Shown: positions 1 to 6,221 of the stretch, piece after piece
Layout: each line of letters begins with the position of its first letter
How positions within the stretch are numbered: position 1 is the first letter of the stretch
The notes under the pieces: generated by a model
What the model was told of the DNA's origin: nothing
Seen by the model: the letters and a program-made list of their open reading frames with translations, nothing else
Database searches by the model: none
From: CAYQTK01 sp964420375
GTDB lineage: Bacteria > RBG-13-61-14 > DATKZS01
NCBI GenBank assembly: GCA_964420375.1
Contig: CAYQTK010000058.1
Location: 1 to 20,368, forward strand
Direction: 5' to 3'
Length of the DNA stretch: 20,368 nt
Position numbers and translations under genes: made by a program

Positions 1-1
1 A

Positions 2-120
2 CTAAAGTCGCTCGCACTAAAATCATTCTTCTTGGAGGCAACAAAAAACGCTTGAAAGAGCACTAATGTCTTGTCAAAAGCTTTTTGGGGAATAGAAAAT
101 AATCGTGCGAGCGGCTTTAG
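2..120. repeat. 119-bp element bounded by 16-bp inverted repeats
   Basis: The left arm CTAAAGTCGCTCGCAC (2-17) and the right arm GTGCGAGCGGCTTTAG (105-120) are reverse complements at 15 of 16 positions. The right arm also overlaps a small perfect hairpin, GCGGCT-TT-AGCCGC (111-124). The interior carries one copy of a motif that recurs near 16.85 and 17.0 kb. The arm core reappears at 16912-16927 as TAGTGTGCGAGCGACT. The left edge lies at the window start, so the element may extend further left. No coding sequence is seen in it. It could be a small non-autonomous element, a dispersed intergenic repeat or a structured leader. Confidence 0.5.
45..68 (+). repeat. dispersed intergenic motif, copy A
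   Basis: The sequence runs AAAACGCTTGAAAGAG then CACTAATG. It matches 16982-17005 at 22 of 24 positions, and a degenerate third copy lies at 16844-16876. All copies are on the + strand in intergenic DNA. It could be a regulator binding site, a promoter element (TTGAAA / TTGACA inside) or a piece of a dispersed repeat. Confidence 0.5.
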
Positions 121-207
121 CCGCGATGAAAAGCGTTTTGTCTGAACTTCCGCTTATGGCATTACTTTTACATAAATCAATAAGCTCCACAATATTCAAA
201 GAGAGGT

Positions 208-237
208 TTGACAAAAGACCCTGCTTCAAGTTTCAAT
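208..237 (+). promoter_or_regulatory. candidate sigma70 promoter for the acyl-CoA synthetase gene
   Basis: A perfect -35 hexamer TTGACA (208-213) is followed after 18 bp by a weak -10, TTCAAT (232-237). The start codon is at 277. The -10 is poor, so this is only a candidate. Confidence 0.3.
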
Positions 238-276
238 CATAAAATGAGATTTTATTAAGATCACGGAGCAGGGATT

Positions 277-1761
277 ATGAAAGCAGTAGATATCTCCTCC
301 TACGAGCGCATTTTTTATCCGCGCAGCCTGGCGGTTATCGGCGCTTCGGACAGCCCCTTGAAGTTCGGCGGCCTTTTTTTGAAGGCGCTTTTCGATCACG
401 GCTACAAGGGCAGGATATTTCCGGTGAACCCCAAGGCCGGGACCATACAGGGCCTTCAGGCTTACCCCCAGGTGGAGGACATTCCCGAGCCGGTTGACTT
501 TGCGGTGATCACGGTCCCGTCGCACCTGGTGAAGACCTCGGTGGAAGGCTGTGTCCGCAAGGGCATTAAAGGGGCGGAGATACTTTCTTCGGGGTTCCGG
601 GAGTCCGGTCCGGAGGGCGCCGCCCTGGAGAGCGAGGTTGCGCGCATCGCTCGTGAAGGCGGTCTTCGGCTCATCGGTCCCAACGGGTTCGGCCTTTATA
701 GCCCGGAGGTGGGCATAACCCTGATGCCCGGCGTGGACTTCTCGCGCACCGCGGGTCCGGTGGGATTTATAAGCCAGAGCGGCGGAGGCGCCTGCGACAC
801 CGCTTACAGCGGTATGGGCAGGAACGTTTACTTTTCGGTGATGGTAAGCTACGGCAACGGCATGGACATTGACGCTCCCGAGTTGCTCCGCTACTTTGCA
901 CAAGACCGCCGCACCGGGATAGTAGGCGCTTACGTGGAAGGCGTGACCGACGGCCGGGACTTTTATGAGGCATTGCGCGAGTGCGCCGCAAAGAAGCCGG
1001 TGGTGATACTGAAGGGCGGCATGACCGAAGCCGGCAACCGGGGCACCATGGGCCACACCGGCTCGATGGCGGGGTCTGCCGAGATGTGGAAAGCGGCGAT
1101 AAAAAGCGCGGGCGCGGTCATGGCGCGCGATTCGCGGGACCTGGTCGAGCTGCTGATGGCGTTTAACTGCCTGGAGGAGTTTTACGGCAGAGGCGCGGGC
1201 ATCCTTGCCGGCGGAGGCATGCGTTGCGTGGACGGCCTGGACTCGGCGTCGGCTTACGGCTTTTCCGTGCCCGAGCTTGACTCTGCGTCCGAAGAGAAAA
1301 TCCGGGCGCTTCTTCCTCCCGCGGGCGGCAGAGGCGCAAACCCGGTGGACCTGGCCAACCCGGTGATGTCGCCGTCGGTTATAAACCCCGCCATGGAGGT
1401 ACTGGCTGCGCGGGATGACATAGATTTCCTGGTGATTTTCCAGATGCTCTTTTACCTTCTTAACGAGGGCAGACGCTACTTTGAGAGGACCGGGGAGGAC
1501 ACCTTTCGGATGGAGTACCACCCCCAGATCATTGACAAGGCCCTGGAGCTGCGCAGGCGGACGGGCAAGCCCCTGGTCATGGTTCTTCCCGACCTGGCGT
1601 CCGACCCTGCACATTCGTATAACGAGACAGGCAGGATGGAGGCCAGGTATCATTTTACAAAGAACGGGGTGCCTTGCTTTGACATGGGGCTGCAGGCCTT
1701 TTCCGTCCTGCGGAGGGTGGCTGACTATTACCTGTCAAGAGCAAGGCGTAAGGGGGAATGA
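277..1761 (+). CDS. acyl-CoA synthetase (NDP-forming), alpha-subunit type
   Basis: This 494-residue protein belongs to the succinyl-CoA synthetase alpha / ADP-forming acetyl-CoA synthetase family, which interconverts acyl-CoA and acid with formation of ATP or GTP. An N-terminal Rossmann CoA-binding domain (about 10-135; SLAVIGAS near the start, IGPNGFG near 135) is followed by CoA-ligase domains (FISQSGGGA near 165). The motif GHTGSMAG places a histidine at residue 260, the position expected for the phosphorylated alpha histidine of archaeal ACD enzymes. The length fits an alpha subunit. No ATP-grasp (beta) domain is present in the protein or elsewhere in the window, so on its own it would not be a complete enzyme. 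The start is supported by GGAGCAGGG just upstream. The RAM-domain gene follows after 3 bp, so the two are almost certainly co-transcribed. The substrate is unknown. Confidence 0.88.
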   Translation: MKAVDISSYERIFYPRSLAVIGASDSPLKFGGLFLKALFDHGYKGRIFPVNPKAGTIQGLQAYPQVEDIPEPVDFAVITVPSHLVKTSVEGCVRKGIKGAEILSSGFRESGPEGAALESEVARIAREGGLRLIGPNGFGLYSPEVGITLMPGVDFSRTAGPVGFISQSGGGACDTAYSGMGRNVYFSVMVSYGNGMDIDAPELLRYFAQDRRTGIVGAYVEGVTDGRDFYEALRECAAKKPVVILKGGMTEAGNRGTMGHTGSMAGSAEMWKAAIKSAGAVMARDSRDLVELLMAFNCLEEFYGRGAGILAGGGMRCVDGLDSASAYGFSVPELDSASEEKIRALLPPAGGRGANPVDLANPVMSPSVINPAMEVLAARDDIDFLVIFQMLFYLLNEGRRYFERTGEDTFRMEYHPQIIDKALELRRRTGKPLVMVLPDLASDPAHSYNETGRMEARYHFTKNGVPCFDMGLQAFSVLRRVADYYLSRARRKGE

Positions 1762-1764
1762 TTC

Positions 1765-2043
1765 ATGGTAACCGCCATAGTTTTGATCGAGGCTCGGCGC
1801 GACAAGATACCGGAGACGGTGGAGCGGCTGGTGGAGATGAACGGTGTGACCGAGGTTTACTCGGTGGCCGGCCAGTACGACATAGTTGCCATAATCCGGG
1901 TCAAGGAAAACGAGCAGCTTGCCGACCTGGTAACACGGCAGATGCTCAAGCTCGAGGGCATCGAGCACACCAACACTTTGGTGGCCTTCGAGGCCTTTTC
2001 CAAGCATGACCTGGAGCGGATGTTCTCTATTGGAATGGAGTAA
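1765..2043 (+). CDS. stand-alone Lrp/AsnC ligand-binding (RAM) domain protein
   Basis: This 92-residue protein matches the C-terminal effector-binding domain of Lrp/AsnC regulators: MVTAIVLIEA at the start, a central VTEVYSVAGQYDIVAIIRV and an ending IEHTNTLVAFEAF. The usual N-terminal helix-turn-helix is absent, and the start (ATG 1765 behind GGGGGA) leaves no room for one. Such solo RAM domains form ring-shaped oligomers that bind small molecules, often amino acids. It lies 3 bp after the acyl-CoA synthetase gene, so a role in sensing or modulating that enzyme's metabolites is plausible inference. It is unlikely to bind DNA itself. Confidence 0.85.
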   Translation: MVTAIVLIEARRDKIPETVERLVEMNGVTEVYSVAGQYDIVAIIRVKENEQLADLVTRQMLKLEGIEHTNTLVAFEAFSKHDLERMFSIGME

Positions 2044-2072
2044 TCCGCCAAAGCGACTGGGAGCCTGATCGC

Positions 2073-2119
2073 CTCTTGCCGATGCTTTTGTCTCTTGCAA
2101 GAGAGCGGTTTGTTTTTCA
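2073..2119 (+). terminator. probable intrinsic terminator after the RAM-domain gene
   Basis: CTCTTGC (2073-2079) pairs with GCAAGAG (2097-2103), and a T-rich stretch (GTTTGTTTTTC) follows from 2108. The second arm is also part of a perfect palindrome, CTCTTGCAAGAG (2092-2103). It sits between the convergent rightward and leftward operons. Confidence 0.45.
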
Positions 2120-2133
2120 TGTAAAAGGCCCGC

Positions 2134-3510
2134 TCATTGAATCGTGTTCGGCTTCTCTTTTTCGCATTCGAACATGTCCCTTCTTTGGGCCATGATAAGG
2201 CGGGCCCTTTCCAGGTCGCGGGGATAGGTGGAGTAGAGAGCGAAAGCCGTCAGAAACCCCAGCGCCAGGCAGCCGCATCCTCCGTAGAGCATGGCCTTGT
2301 CCAGGCTCCACTTGTCGGAGTAGAAAGCCAGTAAGATGACCAGTATGGAGGCCACCCCTCCCTGGAAGAACTCGGCCATTGCCAGGGCGGTGCCACGCAG
2401 CTCGGGCGGCATCACGTTCTGGATCATGGGCTGGAGCGCGCATCTTCTGGTCCACTCGATAAAGAAGGCCACCACCAGTGCCGCGGGAATGATGGCCCAT
2501 AAGCTGTAAGCAAACAGGACCAGCGAGCCCAGCGCCGGAATGGAGATGATGATGGAAAGCTGCGACGCCATTGCCCGGCCGCGGTCGGGCCAGCGTTTTT
2601 CAGCCTTGTCAGCGGTCATTCCCCCCACCAGCGTGCCGGCCACCAGGCCGATAACGATCACGCCGAACACCATGTCCGCCTGGCTGGTCTCGAAGCCCCG
2701 CTCCTCGCTCATCCAGGTGGGGAAAAACCTCTGGATCATGAACAGGGCGGTAAGCACGAAAAAGCCCTGCACGAAAGAAAACAGCATGGTCTTGTTGGCC
2801 ATGATCTTTTTTATGTCCTCTACCTTGAAACGGAACCTGGCTGCAGCAAGCTCGGCAAGCGCCTCGTCCAGCTCCGGCTCGGCGCTGCCGCGGCTCGGCT
2901 CCCGGATGAGTACGCCCATGGCAAGTGCGGCAATGATGCTCATAACGCCGATGATGACAAACCCGATCCGCCAGCCTGCGGCCTCGTTGAACCTGAAGAA
3001 ATAAAGGTCAACCCCCTTTTCGGAAAGGCCCATGAGCGCGCCCAGGCCCAATGCGCCGATCACTATGCCGGACATGCCCAATGCGTTCAGGATGCCGATG
3101 GCTTTGCCTCGCTCGTGTGGTCCGTAAAGGTCGGCGAGCAGGCCGAAGCCCGCGGGCACCAGGGCTCCTATGCCCAGGCAGGCGATCACCCAGGCGATAA
3201 GAAGGTGCCAGAACTCGGTGGACAGTCCGCAGAAGATCACCAGGCTTCCCCATAAGCCGGTGCCGAACATGAGCACGCGCCTTCTGCTGAAACGGTCGGA
3301 GGCCATTCCCCAAAGAGGCGAGATAAAGGTCTGGATGATTACGCGGAGCCCGTCGATGAGGGCCAGGTGAGTATTTCCCAGTACCGGGTAGAAGTAGTTT
3401 TTCAAAGTGGGGAACAAAAGGGGCAGGGACACCTCCTGCGCGGAGTTGACAAAGTAGCCGAACCCCATGGAACCCACGTTGCGCGCTTTGCCGCCTTTTT
3501 TATCACTCAT
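2134..3510 (-). CDS. MFS (major facilitator superfamily) transporter
   Basis: This 458-residue polytopic membrane protein has the length and hydrophobic pattern of a 12-helix MFS permease. The loop 2-3 signature is GMASDRFSRR at residues 68-77, and a degenerate counterpart (MTADKAEKRW) lies in the second half. A charged cytoplasmic loop with many Glu and Arg residues separates the two six-helix halves, around residues 205-235. The start is ATG 3510 with AAAGGA upstream. It is the last gene of a leftward cluster, 24 bp after the PIG-L deacetylase gene and downstream of an AraM-like dehydrogenase. It therefore probably imports or exports the compound handled by those two enzymes. The substrate cannot be predicted; sugar, polyol or organic-anion transport are all possible. 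Confidence 0.85.
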   Translation of the reverse strand: MSDKKGGKARNVGSMGFGYFVNSAQEVSLPLLFPTLKNYFYPVLGNTHLALIDGLRVIIQTFISPLWGMASDRFSRRRVLMFGTGLWGSLVIFCGLSTEFWHLLIAWVIACLGIGALVPAGFGLLADLYGPHERGKAIGILNALGMSGIVIGALGLGALMGLSEKGVDLYFFRFNEAAGWRIGFVIIGVMSIIAALAMGVLIREPSRGSAEPELDEALAELAAARFRFKVEDIKKIMANKTMLFSFVQGFFVLTALFMIQRFFPTWMSEERGFETSQADMVFGVIVIGLVAGTLVGGMTADKAEKRWPDRGRAMASQLSIIISIPALGSLVLFAYSLWAIIPAALVVAFFIEWTRRCALQPMIQNVMPPELRGTALAMAEFFQGGVASILVILLAFYSDKWSLDKAMLYGGCGCLALGFLTAFALYSTYPRDLERARLIMAQRRDMFECEKEKPNTIQ

Positions 3511-3534
3511 GTTCGATAATCCTTTAAAGACATA

Positions 3535-4389
3535 TCAGGCGTCCGGGTCCAGGCCCTTTCTGAGCGGTGGCTCGGCTGCGCCGGGTATGGGCTCGCTGAA
3601 CATCTGAAACATCCCCTCCAGCTCGCCGAAGCGTTCCAGCCGGAAAGGCTCTGCCAGCCGGTCTTCGCCAAGCCCGTTCTCCCTGGCGACTTCCCTGGCC
3701 TGTTCCCTCAAAAAGGCGTCAAGAAGGCCGCGCGGCTCTTCCATGGACTCTTCCAGCAAGGGAACCCGCTTTCCCCAGGTGCGAAGCTGAAGCATGTAAC
3801 GGTTGAGCATATTCTGCACCATGGTCCGGTGGGATGCGAACGCGTCGATCTTCTTGTCTATGTAATCGGTGATGTCTTCCACGTAAGTGGTGCGGGGAAG
3901 CTCGCGGGCGAACCTCCATTTCTCACACACGCAAAAGGGCTCGAGCCCTTCCTCGAAGTGCTCGGGGTGATGAAGGTCAAAAGCAGACACCCAGAAGGCC
4001 TCCTCTACCGCGCGTGCCGCCTGCATATGGTCCATGTTGTCTTCCCACAGCCCGTAAGAGTCAAAGGTGAACACCGCGTAGGGTCGGTACTTTCTAAACA
4101 TGTAAACCATGCGCTCGCGGAGTTCTGTGAGCGGCACATCGGCGAGGCAGTCGGTCTCGTACCCGAGTTCCACGATCTCGGTGATGCCGAGATGAGAAGC
4201 GGCCTGGCGTAACTCTGCGGCGTTTCGTTCTTTTGCCTGCTCCCGGCTGAGACCGACCGAGTCCTTGCAGTCGTCGGTTAGTCTTACCATGATCACCTTC
4301 CAGCCCCCGGCGGCGAGCTTGGCCAGGCTCCCGCCGCAAAAGACGGCAGCGTCGTCGGCATGGGGACTGATCACAAGGGCGGTATGCAT
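3535..4389 (-). CDS. PIG-L / LmbE family zinc-dependent deacetylase
   Basis: This 284-residue protein belongs to the family that removes N-acetyl groups from sugar conjugates (GlcNAc-PI, MshB and BshB substrates, antibiotic intermediates). It opens with ISPHADDA, a variant of the usual PHPDDE. His10 and Asp13 would bind zinc, and Asp12 would be the catalytic base. The third ligand is probably His121 in MDHMQAARA. The start at 4389 is chosen over an upstream in-frame start at 4410 because AGGAGG lies seven bases before it and the family begins a few residues before the motif. The C-terminal part (from about residue 200) is acidic, helical-looking and longer than in minimal family members. It lies between an AraM-like dehydrogenase gene (43 bp gap) and an MFS gene (24 bp gap). 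The substrate is unknown. Confidence 0.85.
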   Translation of the reverse strand: MHTALVISPHADDAAVFCGGSLAKLAAGGWKVIMVRLTDDCKDSVGLSREQAKERNAAELRQAASHLGITEIVELGYETDCLADVPLTELRERMVYMFRKYRPYAVFTFDSYGLWEDNMDHMQAARAVEEAFWVSAFDLHHPEHFEEGLEPFCVCEKWRFARELPRTTYVEDITDYIDKKIDAFASHRTMVQNMLNRYMLQLRTWGKRVPLLEESMEEPRGLLDAFLREQAREVARENGLGEDRLAEPFRLERFGELEGMFQMFSEPIPGAAEPPLRKGLDPDA

Positions 4390-4432
4390 TTGATCCTCCT
4401 GTGCTGTCAAAAGTAAAACGTCAGAAGTGGCC

Positions 4433-5488
4433 TTAGAACGCCAGGTCCTTGGTGATCTCGTTTATGGCGTTTTCATCAAGCACTATATCGTCAATTATAG
4501 AGTAGGGCAGTCCTTCGCTCGCCACGTAATCGGGAAGAGTGAGTAGTGCTTCGTAAAGCTCGCCGCGGCTTATGCCCAGGTCCTTCGGCTGAAACCTTAC
4601 ACCCGTCTTTTCCATGATGGCGGCCGCCCGGTCCGGCCGGTTTTCCTGGAGCCTTGACATGAGCAAAACCCCTAGGCAGACGACCTCGCCGTGAACGAAT
4701 CCCCTGCCGGTCAGGTACTCCAGGTTATAACAGAAATAATGCTCCGAGCCTTCCTCCGGCCGGGAATGGCCGACTTGCAGGCAGAGCTTGTTTTCCGCTG
4801 CATATGCACGGATGAGCCATTCCAATGCAGCATCGGACACGCGGCGGACCTCGGACGCCATGGAGTCGAGACCGTCCACCAGCTCTGCCACAGCAGAAGC
4901 TACTTGTTCGTCATAGCCGTCCCTGCCGCGCGAAGCCGCCAGTCTCCAGTCGAACGACCCGGTATGGATGCTCAGGATGTCGCCAATGCCCGCGCGGTTC
5001 AATCGGGGTTCGGCCTTTTCCATGAGACTGAAATCAGCCACCACCGCGTGGGGGACCACGAAGCCCGTGTATCTTACCCTTCCTTTGTCTCTCACCGCGA
5101 CGGTATTGGTTACCGAGGCGTCCACCGATGCAATGGACGGCGCCAGTATCGGCTCTATGTCTCTTTTCCAAGCCGTGTACTTGGCCATGTCGAGCGCCAT
5201 GCCCCCGCCTATGCCCACTATGGTCTCTGCGCTACAAAGTTTGGCCTCTTCCGCCTCCACTGTCTCGCGGTCCATGCTTTCCACGAAATGCACGGCGGCC
5301 GGCTCAATATGAAGCAGCGAACGGACTTTCTCCCACACTTCCGGCACGGTTATGACCAGAGGGTTTCCCCATTGGCGACTGTTTTCGGCGAGCACCCCCC
5401 TGCCGAAAGAAAGGTTGGGATTCATAGCCTTTTCCAAAAGCTCTCTTTCAATCGTGTCCTGCACCTCGAAGACCTCCCGGTCTCGCAT
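4433..5488 (-). CDS. AraM / sn-glycerol-1-phosphate dehydrogenase-like enzyme
   Basis: This 351-residue protein belongs to the iron-containing alcohol dehydrogenase / dehydroquinate synthase-like superfamily and looks closest to the glycerol-1-phosphate dehydrogenase (EgsA/AraM) branch. It has the NAD(P)-binding GGGMALD (94-100), AGIGDILSIHTGSFDWRLA (166-184), SEH at 248-250 and VHGEVV near 266. Asp170, His250 and His266 fit the metal ligands. The family reduces dihydroxyacetone phosphate to glycerol-1-phosphate, but related members act on other polyol phosphates or cyclise sugar phosphates. ATG 5488 is preferred over the in-frame TTG at 5515, which has no ribosome-binding site; neither start has a strong one. 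It is the first gene of the cluster with the PIG-L deacetylase and MFS genes. Confidence 0.78.
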   Translation of the reverse strand: MRDREVFEVQDTIERELLEKAMNPNLSFGRGVLAENSRQWGNPLVITVPEVWEKVRSLLHIEPAAVHFVESMDRETVEAEEAKLCSAETIVGIGGGMALDMAKYTAWKRDIEPILAPSIASVDASVTNTVAVRDKGRVRYTGFVVPHAVVADFSLMEKAEPRLNRAGIGDILSIHTGSFDWRLAASRGRDGYDEQVASAVAELVDGLDSMASEVRRVSDAALEWLIRAYAAENKLCLQVGHSRPEEGSEHYFCYNLEYLTGRGFVHGEVVCLGVLLMSRLQENRPDRAAAIMEKTGVRFQPKDLGISRGELYEALLTLPDYVASEGLPYSIIDDIVLDENAINEITKDLAF

Positions 5489-5524
5489 TTTCAAACAAGA
5501 AACTATTGCAGGCAAACGGTAAAT

Positions 5525-5553
5525 ATTATAAGTTGTAACCTCGGTACCGGCAA
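5525..5553 (-). promoter_or_regulatory. sigma70-type promoter for the AraM-like operon
   Basis: Read on the minus strand, a -35 TTGCCG (5553-5548), a 17-bp spacer and a perfect -10 TATAAT (5530-5525) lie about 37 bp before the ATG at 5488. Spacing and -10 are ideal; the -35 matches four of six. Confidence 0.55.
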
Positions 5554-5617
5554 AAGAATGAGTTTGACATTCGTGGGGAGTTATTGTTTGCCGCCCTTAT
5601 TTAGTGCTTGTTGCGAA

Positions 5618-5772
5618 ACTCCGTTTTCGGAGTGCGAAAGCTTGCTTTCGCTTTCATAAGTTCCGGCTTGCCGGAACTTACAAACAGGCGCCTCGTAAAC
5701 TGCGAGCCTCTTGTGGAGCGCATCTCCGACAAGCAAGCTTCCCGGCGGAAAAAGCGGACAGCTTGCTGCCGC
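5618..5772. repeat. array of about six closely packed hairpins
   Basis: Consecutive inverted repeats fill this stretch. They are ACTCCG-TTTT-CGGAGT (5618-5633); GCGAAAGC-TT-GCTTTCGC (5634-5651); TAAGTTCCGGC with GCCGGAACTTA and a TT loop (5657-5680); an imperfect AGG..CTCG / CGAGCCT pair (about 5687-5708); CTTGT-GGAG / CTCC-G-ACAAG (5710-5733); and GCGG-A-CAGC-TT-GCTG-CCGC (5754-5772). Three of them share a GCTTGC centre. The first two abut directly. There is no poly-T tail, so these are not ordinary terminators. Short ORFs across it on both strands follow from the palindromes and lack family features. It lies in the 733-bp gene-free region 5489-6221. Confidence 0.75.
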
Positions 5773-5925
5773 ATTCCAAAACAGCGCTGCAAAAGTAAAT
5801 TAAACCTCCGTTTCGCATCAGGCACTATTTAAGGTTAAACAGTTGCGGAAGCGATGGGACGTTTTCGTGCCGTCTTGGCACAGAGCTTTCAAACAGGCCC
5901 ACAATAGAGAATGCTTTGCTTCCTT

Positions 5926-5975
5926 ACTTGACCGGACGGTAATAAATTGGATTGAGCCGGGACCTCCGGTCAAGT
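5926..5975. repeat. 11-bp inverted repeat upstream of the barrel gene
   Basis: ACTTGACCGGA (5926-5936) and TCCGGTCAAGT (5965-5975) are perfect reverse complements separated by 28 bp. Pairing can continue inward (GGT with ACC, one bulged base). It lies just upstream of the TTGACC...TATAGT promoter, so it may be an operator for a dimeric regulator or a hairpin. Confidence 0.55.
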
Positions 5976-5998
5976 TCACGTATAATTACGGAAAAGGT

Positions 5999-6027
5999 TT
6001 GACCTTGTAAGCCTGGCGGGTTATAGT
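5999..6027 (+). promoter_or_regulatory. sigma70-type promoter for the barrel-lipoprotein operon
   Basis: TTGACC (5999-6004), a 17-bp spacer and TATAGT (6022-6027) match the sigma70 consensus at five positions in each hexamer. It would give a leader of about 190 nt before the ATG at 6222. A second candidate inside that leader has a perfect TTGACA (6110-6115) but only a weak TAAAAA (6132-6137) as -10. Confidence 0.5.
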
Positions 6028-6221
6028 TGTTTAGCTTTTTTGTTTGAAATGTAGTTGGGGTTTTGTTTAAGAGCAGGAAGTTGGTTAGACAATGCCTATA
6101 AATTTTTACTTGACAAGCGCAGCAAAATTTTTAAAAATGGCAGAGCTTGCTGAAGTTCCGGGCAGAGGAGCCGAACCATAATGGTTTTCTTAAAAAATTA
6201 TTAATATTCACGGAGGGGTTT

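Noticed and set aside
226..1653. 475-codon open frame on the minus strand opposite the acyl-CoA synthetase gene
   Set aside because: It lies antisense to a well-supported gene, is rich in His/Arg/Ala without family motifs and has no promoter or ribosome-binding site. Codon bias of the GC-rich sense gene explains it. The same holds for 8645-9916 (-) and 4691-5659 (+).
2103..2135. GAGCGG / CCGCTC inverted repeat as a terminator for the leftward MFS operon
   Set aside because: The stem is only 6 bp with a 21-nt loop, it overlaps the MFS stop codon and no T-run follows on the minus strand.
3535..4410. Longer N-terminus for the PIG-L protein starting at 4410
   Set aside because: The Shine-Dalgarno AGGAGG sits within the extra codons and points to ATG 4389; family members begin just before the PHxDD motif.
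5618..5772. Hairpin array as a CRISPR array, integron attC set or retron RNA
   Set aside because: There are no identical spaced repeats, no cas, integrase or reverse transcriptase gene nearby, and stem sequences differ from hairpin to hairpin.
5601..5832. Overlapping 64-74-codon open frames on both strands over the hairpin array
   Set aside because: Mirror-like open frames arise from the palindromes. None has a Shine-Dalgarno sequence or a recognisable domain, and the stretch is better explained as structured non-coding DNA.
6005..6120. Possible tRNA or riboswitch in the barrel gene leader
   Set aside because: No cloverleaf, T-loop GTTC..A or known riboswitch consensus could be found; the segment is AT-rich without strong pairing.
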